In this document: piece after piece, positions 51,601 through 62,100 of the stretch
Numbering within the stretch: position 1 is the stretch's first letter
How the letters are laid out: the number at the start of each line of letters is the position of its first letter
Source: Helicoverpa zea
Taxonomy: Eukaryota; Arthropoda; Insecta; Lepidoptera; Noctuidae
Reading direction: 5' to 3'
Length of the DNA stretch: 64,000 nt
Assembly (NCBI RefSeq): GCF_022581195.2
Contig: NC_061476.1
Span: 7,114,098-7,178,097 of the forward strand
Made by a program: the position numbers and the translations under genes
The notes under the pieces: generated by a model
Told to the model about the DNA's origin: nothing
Database searches by the model: none
The model's input: the letters and a program-made list of their open reading frames with translations, nothing else

Positions 51601-53928
51601 TTCATATTATTTAATTCTTATATATTCAATATGTATATTATCACTATTCTCCGTCCACCAGGCATCAGTAGGGCGTCGCTTCCCTCTAGACCGCGAATGG
51701 CGCAGCGTGGACAGTGGGCGCGGCTCGTGGCGCTCGGCGTCCGCGTCCGCCGACCGCTCCGGACACTCCGCCTTAACCGGACAGGCCCCGGACGGGCTCT
51801 ATGATGCTGAGAGTGGGGGGAACGAGCCGAGGTACAAGATTGTTATGACTGGTGATACTTGGAAGGTATGTGGTATTTTGAATTTCTTTCTTTTAATAAT
51901 ACGGGTTTTTTAAATGTAAATGAAGAGGATTTTTTGTGTGCTTATTCTAAAATGTGGGAAACTCCTCAACCGATTTGAATTTTTTCACCGTTGGGTTGGG
52001 AAACTGGACTTTCACCAGCTGACGTATAGGCCATATTTAATCTAATTACTTAGCTATTCTCTAGGATGGTATTCAATTCGACACTTATATAAAATCTAGC
52101 GTCCCTCCTCGTCTTCGCACGCGTATAAATTGTTATTTACTAAAGTCTACCTCTTGCAACACATTATCTTTTTTAAAAAGCCCATTAAAATCCGTTTTTT
52201 AGTTCCAAAAATATAACATGGAACGAACAGAGGAAAGTGATTTTGTTATATACTGCACATTTAGAGCACATTTACTACACATATAGTAACACCTTAATTT
52301 ACCAAGTTTCTTTGTTTTATCCCCCAGGTACTTCGCGAGCACTATCCAAACGTATTATCCCGCGTAGTAGCCCGGGGTGCCGTGTTCGCGCGCATGACGT
52401 CCGACCAGAAACAACAGCTCATTGTCGAGTACCAGGCTTTAGGGTACTATGTCGGTAAGTTTTATTGGTGTTTATTGATGTTTTAATGTGAAATATTGAG
52501 GCATTTTAAACAGTCTATGGAGTTTCTTGCCGGACCTTTACATAAGACCCAGTTCTTGGAGCCGTGCATCTGGCATTGATGTTTCATAACTACCTTTAAT
52601 AGGTTTATGTGAAATAAAAACCTTTGACATTGAATGAAAAACTGAAATTAGAGTGTTGTATTAACAATAAAAAATCTTTCTTCTTTATTTCATCAGGGTT
52701 ATTAAAAATACGTACATTATATGTAAGTATAACCTAAAAAGATCAATAGGTACATAACCTTTTAAGATAAAGTGTATTTTCTTTACTCTGTCCTTGAGTA
52801 TCATCTAAAATCCTAGATTCAAAAGTCACAGTTAATTATTCAAGATAGACCTAATACACCGAATTTCCTTTAAATTGCCATTTCAACCACATCTTCATCA
52901 GACCAACATACCATTCTACCATTTATATAACTTTTCTGTCACCAGGCATGTGCGGCGACGGCGCCAACGATTGCGGAGCCCTACGCGCCGCTCACACCGG
53001 CATCTCCCTCTCCGAGCTCGAGTCCAGCGTCGCAGCACCCTTCACTTCCGCTCATCCTGACATCGTCTGCGTCTCCCGGGTGCTCCGCGAAGGCCGAGCA
53101 GCCCTATCCACGTCCTTCGGAGTCTTCAAATTCATGGTAGCCTACTCCCTATCAGAATTCTTCTCTGTAGCCTTCCTTTACTATTTCGATTCAAATCTCA
53201 CTGACTTCCAATTCTTATTTATAGATGTCGTCCTAATAGTGAACTTTGCATTCTTTTTTGGTATGACTGAAGCTTATACGGGTAAATTATGTAAGACACC
53301 ACATTTGACGTCTTTACTAGGTCTGATACCTCTCTTTTCGTTGTTGGGTCAAATGTTTCTGATTGGTCTAGGACAGTATTTGAGTTATTATGCCTTATCT
53401 TTATTCCCGTGGTATGAAAGGCATACCTATGAAGGTGATGAGGCAAACGAATGTTGGGAAAACTATGCAGTGTTCTGTATTTCTATGTTCCAATATATTA
53501 TTTTGGCTTTAGTTTTCAGTCACGGGTCGCCTTATAGAAAGTCTGTGCTAACAAATAAACAGCTAATGATCAGTATATTAACAATGACATGTATTTGCGT
53601 GTACATAACCGTTTGGCCGGCGGATTGGATCGCTCGATTCCTACAACTTAGAATGCCGAAAGATACGTTACTATCCTACATAATACTGGCTTTAGCTTCA
53701 TTCCAGCTGCTCATAGCTCTATTTTTCGAAAGAATAATAATAGAGTACTTGATGGAAGGCAAACAGATGATTCCTAAGTTCCTAAAAGAGAAGAGAGTGA
53801 GAAAAACTCCATATTTGATGATCAAACGTCAATTGACAGATATGGATTATTTGGACTGCGACAGTATTGTTAAATATGATAAGGAGACGAGCGATTCCGC
53901 ATTCGATTCTTCTGGTAAATGTAGCTGA
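30661..53928 (+). CDS. ATP13A3: P5B-type P-type ATPase, ATP13A2/3-like polyamine transporter, ~1230 aa, 19 coding exons
   Basis: Exons: 30661-30777, 33462-33629, 34259-34329, 35317-35426, 39486-39648, 41895-42099, 43049-43235, 43764-43899, 44319-44484, 45100-45300, 45713-45913, 46302-46427, 47202-47355, 47812-47933, 48860-48977, 49425-49558, 51662-51865, 52328-52454, 52946-53928. All have AG/GT borders and the phases join to one 3693-nt frame, with the stop at 53926. Seen in order: a hydrophobic N-terminal segment (exon 2) typical of P5B, the actuator TGES (~340-343), the P5 signature PPALP (~464), phosphorylation motif DKTGT (~507, split across exons 10/11), KGAPE (~654), TGDN (~748), GDGAND (~907) and six C-terminal membrane segments. 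Family members move polyamines out of late endosomes and lysosomes; the substrate here is inferred. The length is normal and there are no breaks. The Drosophila counterpart should be anne boleyn; ATP13A2 versus A3 cannot be decided by eye. Confidence 0.95.
30816..31580. mobile_element. ~765-bp foldback element with ~140-bp inverted arms (intron 1)
   Basis: The left arm starts AAAGGACAATGCTCA and continues AAAAACCCAGGCCCGGCGCA, AACTCAAAATATAGGTAATA and ATTATCGAAATCAGTGGCTA; the right arm (31445-31580) is its inverse with scattered differences. Flanks TTTATGATCC and TTTATGAGCC look like an imperfect target duplication. No transposase. Confidence 0.75.
31870..32045 (+). repeat. Helitron-type fragment in intron 1
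   Basis: Contains GGATAAACTCAAAAACTACTGG, TCACCATTAGAAAGCTG, GTAACATAGGCTGTATTTTA and CGTGGGTGAAACCGCGGG, ending near GGCTAGT. Confidence 0.6.
32620..32746. repeat. Palindromic MITE, copy 1 (intron 1)
   Basis: The ends are inverted: GGGCCAATTTTTGAAT and ATTGAAAAATCAGGCC; the interior carries the inverted pair TTAACTTCTATCTGA / TCAGATAGAAGTTAA. The same family is at 46930-47067. Confidence 0.7.
33138..33250 (+). repeat. Helitron-type 5' fragment
   Basis: CTATACTAATATAATAAAGA, then GAACTGATTTGAATATTC and CACTGTTGGAAAGCTACAC; the 3' part is lost. Confidence 0.55.
33685..33850 (+). repeat. Dispersed lepidopteran repeat in intron 2
   Basis: Fragment of the family at 22525-22715, with AACCCAGTTACCAGGCAACC and GACTGCCAAAGATGTTAA. 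Confidence 0.6.
34551..34873. repeat. TIR element, ~323 bp, in intron 3
   Basis: Ends CAATAGGCTAGT and ACTACCCTATTG are inverted; further inward ATTAGTCCG / CGGACTAAAT and GATACGTATT / AATACGTATC pair. The arms are diverged over about 80 bp. Confidence 0.65.
35615..35875 (+). repeat. Helitron-type element in intron 4
   Basis: Contains CTATATTAATATAGTAAAGA, GGAAACATTT, TCGCATTGGGAAGCTACAT, CATAGGCTATATTTTACCCG and GGCTGAAACCGCAG, ending AACAGCTAAT. Confidence 0.6.
36537..36716 (-). repeat. Helitron-type element, minus orientation, in intron 4
   Basis: Begins ACTAGCTGTTTCATGCGG, i.e. CTAG|T on the other strand, with GGTTTCGCCCGCG next to it, and ends near TCTTCATTGTATTAGCGTAG. Confidence 0.65.
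36754..38985 (+). repeat. Locally multiplied segment in intron 4 (about six copies)
   Basis: The core ATATTGATCTTTTGAA...TTCTTCGACGTAGATAGTAA...GGCCTTGTGGCTACTG, TATTATTCAGTAAAATCGAT, GCACC occurs near 36754, 36915, 37078 (split by a SINE), 37978, 38386 and 38905. Copies 4 and 5 are about 408 bp apart and include a Helitron-like piece (starting TTATAAAAGCGAAAGTTTG, ending GAAGCTAGTATAAACCAC). So the intron grew by tandem duplication of unit plus transposon. Confidence 0.75.
37159..37530 (+). mobile_element. Full-length tRNA-derived SINE with 9-bp target duplication
   Basis: ATTCAGTAA is repeated at 37150-37158 and 37531-37539, interrupting an intronic repeat copy that otherwise reads TATTATTCAGTAAAATCG. 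The head has an A-box region (TGGTCTAGCTGTCGCAAG) and B box (GGGTTCGATTCCCGAG); the tail is (CAT)n. The same SINE, inverted and 5'-truncated, is in the satellite at 58703-58957. Confidence 0.9.
39677..39806 (+). pseudogene. Tandem copy of exon 5, open and in phase, 33 nt shorter
   Basis: 191 bp downstream of exon 5. The acceptor TTGCAG and donor GTAAGT are kept; the copy is 130 nt versus 163 nt, a difference of exactly 11 codons, so it enters and leaves in the same phases as exon 5. It reads VQNYRYFRHKKQSLIW, then WREGGGTCSQLQAMDATPPS to RRVRM. It lacks the WSRLAGIEAGA stretch of the main exon. It could be a functional alternative exon, but decay is at least as likely. Confidence 0.6.
39845..39924 (+). 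pseudogene. Second tandem copy of exon 5, broken
   Basis: 168 bp further on, with acceptor CCCAACAG and donor GTAAGT retained, but only 80 nt long. In the host frame it reads VQNYRYFRHKKQSLIHSAVQ and then a TGA, and its length shifts the phase. It is a pseudoexon. Confidence 0.75.
41192..41242. repeat. Perfect 17-bp hairpin in intron 5
   Basis: TACAGGTGTGGTAATTT (41192-41208) and its exact reverse complement (41226-41242) are separated by 17 bp. It may be a tiny MITE remnant. Confidence 0.7.
42487..42600 (+). repeat. Dispersed repeat, copy 2 of 2
   Basis: GCTGGGGTGTTTGTTCTGC, ACACATAAGGAGTGGTGAAGG, CTGGCGTTTTGGGGACTTTC and CCAAAAGTACC match 9982-10110 in order. Confidence 0.6.
42619..42761 (+). 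pseudogene. Truncated upstream copy of exon 7
   Basis: About 143 nt nearly identical to the first part of exon 7 (43049-43235), 430 bp upstream of it, with an acceptor CACACCCAG. Homology stops at TTCGATGCTGC; the final 44 nt, which encode the actuator loop leading to TGES, and the donor are missing. The frame runs on into unrelated sequence and a stop. Including it would give a truncated protein, so it should normally be skipped. Confidence 0.8.
43640..43715 (+). repeat. RTE C-terminal coding fragment in intron 7
   Basis: GGGAGGCAGTGGATGCGGGT reads WMRVVENRANWH in one frame, matching WMRVAENRSQW of the intact RTE-like protein at 2080-5040. Only ~70 bp remain. Confidence 0.6.
46440..46560 (+). 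repeat. Dispersed repeat in intron 12
   Basis: GGGGCTGCGGAATTGTTCG, AAGAAGGAACATGGTGGGTG and TCAGTAAGAGTCTGACTC match the inverse of 20790-20930 and 10430-10640. Confidence 0.6.
46930..47067. repeat. Palindromic MITE, copy 2 (intron 12)
   Basis: GGGCTGATTTTTCAATC and GATTGAAAAATCAGCCC are perfect inverted ends; an inner pair TATCTGAGGAATA / TATTCCTCAGATA also pairs. Same family as 32620-32746. Confidence 0.8.
48083..48464. repeat. 42-bp minisatellite, nine units, in intron 14
   Basis: Units containing ATCAATGGGTGGCAAG and TATACAGCTGGTTTTGG recur every 42 bp from ~48083 to ~48464 with almost no variation. As 42 is a multiple of three, ORFs run through the array on both strands (145 and 162 codons). 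They are not genes. Confidence 0.95.
49005..49258 (+). repeat. Repeat cluster in intron 15
   Basis: 49005-49070 is a fragment of the TTTTCCAACTATGTTGTGATCGG family; 49078-49258 is a Helitron-type element starting ACTAATATAATAGAGAGG and ending AAACAGCTAGT, with GCGGGTGAAACC near the 3' end. Confidence 0.6.
49559..51661. other. Intron 16 of the ATP13A-type gene
   Basis: 2.1 kb. It contains an inverted fragment of the GGTCGGCTTCCAGT repeat family near 50490-50590 (AACTGCATCCATTGG, AAGCCGACTCC) and otherwise AT-rich DNA. A small ATG-initiated ORF near 51087-51241 shows no domain. Confidence 0.6.
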
Positions 53929-54703
53929 AATATACTTTTCTTTAGTTTAAAGGACTCGATATTTATGGTAGTCAAATGTGATGTTTTCTTACCAAATTGA
54001 TCTTAGCAACAACGCGTTAATTCTGAGCGTTGGGAAACTATAACTACATTTGAGTAGGCACTAACTTTTTACAACAGACTTTTTATATAAAAAAAAATAC
54101 TGCTAAAAATCAATTATATTATTCTCAATTTCTTCAATAGAATCACTATGTTAAGATGTAGTTTATTTGTTTTATATGTATTTTTGTGATAAGTTATATC
54201 AAGATACTTTTACCTTTTGTTACCTTTACCTTTTGTTACCAAGTTATCTTTTGTTAAGTGCCTACTCGAATAAGTATAGAAAAACTTAGAATTTTTAGGT
54301 CAAAAGTTTTACAAAGTATAATTTGTATATAGGAATAGAATCATCTCAGCTTGTAGCAGAATTGGTGTTTAGAAACTATTATAAAACATATCGATATTAT
54401 GAACTTTCAATGCAATCAGTATGATAGATCAATTTTATTATAATAATATTTTAGTTTTGTATGTGAATAAAATTGTGAAAGCCGATCCCAAAGGGTATTT
54501 TTATAATTATGATTCTTATGATATTAAATCAATCATTTTTTATCGATATATCGATACAATTTTAGTGATGTTACTCTCTGTTGAACAATGTTTAATTGCT
54601 ACTGTAAGCATTTTTTTGTCTTTTATTAAACTTAATCGTAAGTTGAATATGAAATTAAACTAAAAGCACGATATATTAAGCACGATATTTTAAAAGATAT
54701 GTA

Positions 54704-54709
54704 AATAAA
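54704..54709 (+). terminator. Candidate poly(A) signal AATAAA
   Basis: Lies about 775 bp after the stop codon in the context GTAAATAAATTG. One of three candidates; usage cannot be decided from sequence. Confidence 0.3.
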
Positions 54710-55477
54710 TTGTTTGAGATATAATCAAATCACCAAAGTGCCTTTTTGTGGTTTTAAAACAATTTTAAACATTAACAGTCGTACCACAAAAACTTTTAAA
54801 CGTCTATTGAACACTTGTCTAAAAAATGTTCGATTAAGACGTTGAAATATTGTCCGTTTTGCAGCCACCCTTTTTTTAGACAGGATGTTTAACAGATGTT
54901 TTCAGTTTTTGTAGGAAGGCCATTAATATATTATGAATTAAGTTAAAACTATATTTTTAAGTATATCGTAAAAAATGCAGCGTATCTCAAATCTATGGTG
55001 CTGTGAATATTGTGTTCACAAAACGCATTTTTTTATGCACACACAAATGCAATTATATGCATTTTTTTACTGTTTACAGTATTTCTTTACCTTGCCAAGC
55101 TTATTTTGAAATTAAGCGAAATATTTTATGTCTTTTTACTTCTTTTTACATTTCTTATTTAAGTGTCAATTATTTGTATGTATGTATAGTGGTACCGTAT
55201 GTTTTGTGCAGTTTACAGCTGTCAGTTTTTCAAAAGAAAATACCGTGGTTTATATTAAAAAACGTTCGGTATATACACAAATTAATTTTTGATTCTTTAT
55301 GTAAAGTCTCATTTATATATTAAATTATATATTTTTCTTAATGATTTTGTGTCTTCACGATTTTATGTCTTCACGATTTTATTTCTTAAGTAGTGTAAAT
55401 TAATTTATAAGCACAATGTGATAACAAAATAGTATGTGCCTTACTAATGTAGGTAAAACATTCCGATTATTTGGTAT

Positions 55478-55681
55478 AATCATCGGCACGAGTCTTGAGC
55501 GCTGACCTTCACCTGCGCAGAAGTAATTTATTGGGTCCCTTTTGTGGTATGAAGTGAGGCGCGGGGGCAGGCTAAAGCGGTGATTGGCCCGCAGTGCATC
55601 GCGTCATAGCCGTCACTCGGGATTGGTTCTTTGCTAATAAATCACTTCTCAGGTCAGCGCTCAAGATTCGTGCCGATGATT
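55478..55681. repeat. 204-bp MITE in the 3' flank
   Basis: AATCATCGGCACGAGTCTTG then AGCGCTGACC at the left pairs with GGTCAGCGCTCAAGATTCGT then GCCGATGATT at the right; the arms exceed 30 bp. I recognise ATCATCGGCACGAATCTTGA as a frequent lepidopteran string. If the long 3' UTR is used this would form a hairpin in the mRNA. Confidence 0.75.
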
Positions 55682-56066
55682 CTACTTTAAGTACCAAAAT
55701 CTTAGGTAATAAGATAAAAATGAATGCAAGTGAGGTTAAGTTACCAATAATTGTTGATTTTCAATTGAATATGTCAAGTTTATATTTACAAAAGAAATAT
55801 TATGATGTTAAGAGATGTGAGTTCACCGTAAGTTCGTGCACTTTATAAATAAAATGAAATATTTAATTTGTACTAAAATTATGTGCGTGACAAATATAAG
55901 TGATGATAATTCTGTTATTTGTACATCTTGTTACGAGACACGTAAATTTTAAATAATTGTGAATTTAATGTGAATAAGTATAGATATCAAATATATGAAT
56001 CAAAAAGAGATATTCGCAGTTAGTGTTAGATTATATGTACCGTCGAATGTACGCGAGAATGTTTTC

Positions 56067-56072
56067 AATAAA
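56067..56072 (+). terminator. Candidate distal poly(A) signal AATAAA
   Basis: Context GTTTTCAATAAACC, followed by a T-rich tract. It is the last AATAAA before the Helitron terminus at 56124. Confidence 0.35.
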
Positions 56073-56123
56073 CCATTTCTATTTATATTTTATTTTTATT
56101 TAACGTGTCTCCTTTACCTTTAA

Positions 56124-56163
56124 TCTATATTAATATTATACAGCTGAAGAGTTTGTTTGTTTG
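56124..56163 (+). mobile_element. Helitron 5' terminus abutting the satellite
   Basis: A|TCTATATTAATATTATACAG then CTGAAGAGTTTGTTTGTTTG is the 5' end of the same Helitron family as 21793-21920. After ~40 bp it changes directly into 35-bp satellite units. No 3' Helitron end is visible in the window. Confidence 0.75.
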
Positions 56164-59100
56164 ACATAAGGAAATACATAGGGCAGTACGTAGAGTGAAC
56201 ATAAGTAAATACATAGCGGAGTACATAGAGTGTACATAAGGAAATATATAGGACAGTTCATAGAGTGTACATAAGGAAATACATAGGGCAGTACATAGAG
56301 TGTACATAAGCAAATACATAGGGCAGTACATAGAGTGTACATAAGCAAATACATAGGGCAGTACATAGAGTGTACATAAGGAAATACATAAGGCAGTACA
56401 TAGAGTGTTCATAAGGAAATACATAGGGGAGTATATAGAGTGTACATAAGGAAATACATAGGGCAGTACATAAAGTGTACATAAGGAAATATATAGGGGG
56501 GTACATAGAGTGTACATAAGGAAATACATAGGGGAGTACATAGAGTGTACATAAGGAAATACATAAGGGAGTACATAGAGTGTACATAAGCGAATACATA
56601 GGGCAGTTCATAGAGTGTACATAAGTAAATACTTAGGGGAGTATATAGAGTGTACATAAGGAAATACATAGGGCAGTACATAGCTTGTGCAATATAAGGA
56701 AATACATAGGGCAGTACATAGAGTGTACATAAGCAAATACATAGGGCAGTACATAGAGTGTTCATAAGGAAATACATAGGGCAGTTCATAGAGTGTACAT
56801 AAGGAAATACATAGGGGAGTACAGAGAGTGTACATAAGGAAATACATAGGGCAGTACATAGAGTGTACATAAGCAAATACATAGGGCAGTACATAGAGTG
56901 TACATAAGGAAATACATAGGGCAGTTCATAGAGTGTACATAAGGAAATACATAGGGCAGTTCATAGAGTGTGCAATATAATTAAATACATAGGGGAGTAC
57001 ATACTTAGAGTGTACATAAGGAAATACATAGAGTGTACATAATAAAATACATAGGGCAGTACATAGAGTGTACATAAGGAAATACATAGGGGAGTACATA
57101 AGGTGTACATAAGGAAATACATAGGGCAGTACATAGAGTGTACATAAGGAAATACATAGGGCAGTACATAGAGTGTACATAAGGAAATACATCGGAATGT
57201 ACATAGAGTGTACATAGGGCAGTACATAGAGTGTACATAAGGAAATACATAGGGGAGTACATAGAGTGTACATAAGGAAATACATAGGGCAGTACATAAA
57301 GTGTACATAAGGAAATATATAGGGGGGTACATAGAGTGTACATAAGGAAATACATAGGGGAGTACATAGAGTGTACATAAGCAAATACATAGGGCAGTAC
57401 ATAGAGTGTACATAAGGAAATACATAAGGCAGTACATAGAGTGTTCATAAGGAAATACATAGGGCAGTTCATAGAGTGTACATAAGGAAATATATAGGGG
57501 GGTACATAGAGTGTACATAAGGAAATACATAGGGGAGTACATAGAGTATACATAAGGAAATACGTAGGGGAGTACATAGAGTGTACATAAGGAAATACAT
57601 CGGAATGTACATAGAGTGTACATAGGGCAGTACATAGAGTGTACATAAGGAAATACATAGGGCAGTACATAGAGTGTACATAAGGAAATACATAGGGCAG
57701 TACATAGAGTGTATATAAGCAAATACATAGGGCTGTACATAGAGTGTTCATAAGGAAATACATAGGGCAGTTCATAGAGTGTACATAAGGAAATACATAG
57801 GGGAGTACATAGAGTGTACATAAGGAAATACATAGGGCAGTACATAGAGTGTACATAAGCAAATACATAGGGCAGTACATAGAGTGTACATAAGGAAATA
57901 CATAGGGCAGTTCATAGAGTGTACATAAGGAAATACATAGGGCAGTTCATAGAGTGTGCAATATAATTAAATACATAGGGGAGTACATACTTAGAGTGTA
58001 CATAAGGAAATACATAGAGTGTACATAATAAAATACATAGGGCAGTACATAGAGTGTACATAAGGAAATACATAGGGGAGTACATAAGGTGTACATAAGG
58101 AAATACATAGGGCAGTACATAGAGTGTACATAAGGAAATACATAGGGCAGTTCATAGAGTGTACATAAGGAAATACATAGGGCAGTACATAGAGTGTACA
58201 TAAGGAAATACATCGGAATGTACATAGAGTGTACATAGGGCAGTACATAGAGTGTACATAAGGAAATACATAGGGGAGTACATAGAGTGTATATAAGGAA
58301 ATACATCGGAATGTACATAGAGTGTACATAGGGCAGTACATAGAGTGTTCATAAGGAAATACATAGGGCAGTACATAGAGTGTATATAAGCAAATACATA
58401 GGGCAGTACATAGAGTGTACATAAGGAAATACATAGGGCAGTACATAGAGTGTACATAAGGAAATACATAGGGCAGTACATAGAGTGTACATAAGGAAAT
58501 ACATAGGGGAGTACATAGAGTGTATATAAGCAAATACATAGGGCAGTACATAGAGTGTACATAAGGAAATACATAGGGGAGTATATAGAGTGTACATAAG
58601 GAAATACATAGGGCAGTACATAGAGTGTACATAAGGAAATACATGGGGCAGTACATAGAGTGTACATAAGGAAATACGTGGGGCAGTACATAGAGTGTAC
58701 ATGATGATGATGATGATGTCCTCCTAGCCGATTATCGGCTACGGCGGCTGTTCTCATGTAAGGAGATTAGCCAACTACGCAGGACATATTATAGTGCACG
58801 AGCATTTGCGCAGACACAGGTGCACTCACTATTCCTTAACTCTCATAGCCCGATGGGACGGTAATCCGACACGACCGGAGAGAGATCAGGCGCAGGACCG
58901 ACATTTACGTGCTCTCCGATGCACGGGTGTATCAATCACCAGCTTCCAGGCTCCGGACATAATAGACATCCTTATGTACATAGAGTGTACATAAGGAAAT
59001 ACATAGGGCAGTACATAGAGTGTACATAAGGAAATACATAGGGCAGTACATAGAGTGTACATAAGGAAATACATAGGGGAGTACATAGTGTATATAAGCA

Positions 59101-62100
59101 AATACATAGGGCAGTACATAGAGTGTACATAAGGAAATACATAGGGCAGTACATAGAGTGTACATAAGGAAATACATAGGGGAGTACATAGAGTGTACAT
59201 AAGGAAATACATAGGGCAGTACATAGAGTGTACATAAGGAAATACATAGGGGAGTACATAGAGTGTACATAAGGAAATACATAAGGGAGTACATAGAGTG
59301 TACATAAGCGAATACATAGGGCAGTTCATAGAGTGTACATAAGTAAATACTTAGGGGAGTATATAGAGTGTACATAAGGAAATACATAGGGCAGTACATA
59401 GCTTGTGCAATATAAGGAAATACATAGGGGAGTACATAGAGTGTACATAAGGAAATACATAAGGGAGTACATAGAATGTGCTATATAAGGAAATACACAG
59501 GGGAGTACATAGAGTGTACATAAAGAAATACATAGCGGAGTACATAGAGTGTACATAAGGAAATATATAGGACAGTTCATAGAGTGTACATAAGGAAATA
59601 CATAGGGCAGTTCATAGAGTGTACATAAGGAAATACATAGGGCAGTACATAGAGTGTACATAAGGAAATATATAGGGGGGTACATAGAGTGTACATAAGG
59701 AAATACATAAGGCAGTACATAGAGTGTTCATAAGGAAATACATAGGGCAGTTCATAGAGTGTACATAAGGAAATACATAGGGGAGTACATAGAGTGTACA
59801 TAAGGAAATACATAGGGCAGTACATAGAGTGTACATAAGCAAATACATAGGGCAGTACATAGAGTGTACATAAGGAAATACATAAGGCAGTACATAGAGT
59901 GTACATAAGGAAATATATAGGACAGTTCATAGAGTGTACATAAGGAAATACATAGGGCAGTTCATAGAGTGTACATAAGGAAATACATAGGGCAGTTCAT
60001 AGAGTGTACATAAGGAAATACATAGGGCAGTACATAGAGTGTACATAAGGAAATATATAGGGGGGTACATAGAGTGTACATAAGGAAATACATAAGGCAG
60101 TACATAGAGTGTTCATAAGGAAATACATAGGGCAGTTCATAGAGTGTACATAAGGAAATACATAGGGGAGTACATAGAGTGTACATAAGGAAATACATAG
60201 GGGAGTACATAGAGTATACATAAGGAAATACATAGGGGAGTACATAGAGTGTACATAAGGAAATACATCGGAATGTACATAGAGTGTACATAGGGCAGTA
60301 CATAGAGTGTACATAAGGAAATACATAGGGCAGTACATAGAGTGTACATAAGGAAATACATAGGGCAGTACATAGAGTGTATATAAGCAAATACATAGGG
60401 CAGTACATAGAGTGTTCATAAGGAAATACATAGGGCAGTTCATAGAGTGTACATAAGGAAATACATAGGGGAGTACATAGAGTGTACATAAGGAAATACA
60501 TAGGGCAGTACATAGAGTGTACATAAGCAAATACATAGGGCAGTACATAGAGTGTACATAAGGAAATACATAGGGCAGTTCATAGAGTGTACATAAGGAA
60601 ATACATAGGGCAGTTCATAGAGTGTGCAATATAATTAAATACATAGGGGAGTACATACTTAGAGTGTACGTAAGGAAATACATAGAGTGTACATAATAAA
60701 ATACATAGGGCAGTACATAGAGTGTACATAAGGAAATACATAGGGGAGTACATAAGGTGTACATAAGGAAATACATAGGGCAGTACATAGAGTGTACATA
60801 AGGAAATACATAGGGCAGTACATAGAGTGTACATAAGGAAATACATCGGAATGTACATAGAGTGTACATAGGGCAGTACATAGAGTGTACATAAGGAAAT
60901 ACATAGGGGAGTACATAGAGTGTACATAAGGAAATACATAGGGCAGTACATAAAGTGTACATAAGGAAATATATAGGGGGGTACATAGAGTGTACATAAG
61001 GAAATACATAGGGGAGTACATAGAGTGTACATAAGCAAATACATAGGGCAGTACATAGAGTGTACATAAGGAAATACATAAGGCAGTACATAGAGTGTTC
61101 ATAAGGAAATACATAGGGCAGTTCATAGAGTGTACATAAGGAAATATATAGGGGGGTACATAGAGTGTACATAAGGAAATACATAGGGGAGTACATAGAG
61201 TATACATAAGGAAATACGTAGGGGAGTACATAGAGTGTACATAAGGAAATACATCGGAATGTACATAGAGTGTACATAGGGCGGTACATAGAGTGTACAT
61301 AAGGAAATACATAGGGCAGTACATAGAGTGTACATAAGGAAATACATAGGGCAGTACATAGAGTGTATATAAGCAAATACATAGGGCTGTACATAGAGTG
61401 TTCATAAGGAAATACATAGGGCAGTTCATAGAGTGTACATAAGGAAATACATAGGGGAGTACATAGAGTGTACATAAGGAAATACATAGGGCAGTACATA
61501 GAGTGTACATAAGCAAATACATAGGGCAGTACATAGAGTGTACATAAGGAAATACATAGGGCAGTTCATAGAGTGTACATAAGGAAATACATAGGGCAGT
61601 TCATAGAGTGTGCAATATAATTAAATACATAGGGGAGTACATACTTAGAGTGTACATAAGGAAATACATAGAGTGTACATAATAAAATACATAGGGCAGT
61701 ACATAGAGTGTTCATAAGGAAATACATAGGGGAGTACATAAGGTGTACATAAGGAAATACATAGGGCAGTACATAGAGTGTACATAAGGAAATACATAGG
61801 GCAGTTCATAGAGTGTACATAAGGAAATACATAGGGCAGTACATAGAGTGTACATAAGGAAATACATAGGGCAGTACATAGAGTGTACATAAGGAAATAC
61901 ATAGGGCAGTACATAGAGTGTACATAAGGAAATACATAGGGGAGTACATAGAGTGTATATAAGCAAATACATAGGGCAGTACATAGAGTGTACATAAGGA
62001 AATACATAGGGGAGTATATAGAGTGTACATAAGGAAATACATAGGGCAGTACATAGAGTGTACATAAGGAAATACATGGGGCAGTACATAGAGTGTACAT

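Larger units (their letters stand above)
53929..56123 (+). other. Probable 3' UTR and downstream flank of the ATP13A-type gene
   Basis: AT-rich, with no coding signal that I trust. Candidate poly(A) signals AATAAA lie at 54704-54709, ~55848 and 56067-56072; the last is followed by a T-rich stretch before the Helitron end. ORFs of 80-106 codons in this region are low-complexity. A MITE is embedded at 55478-55681. Confidence 0.45.
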
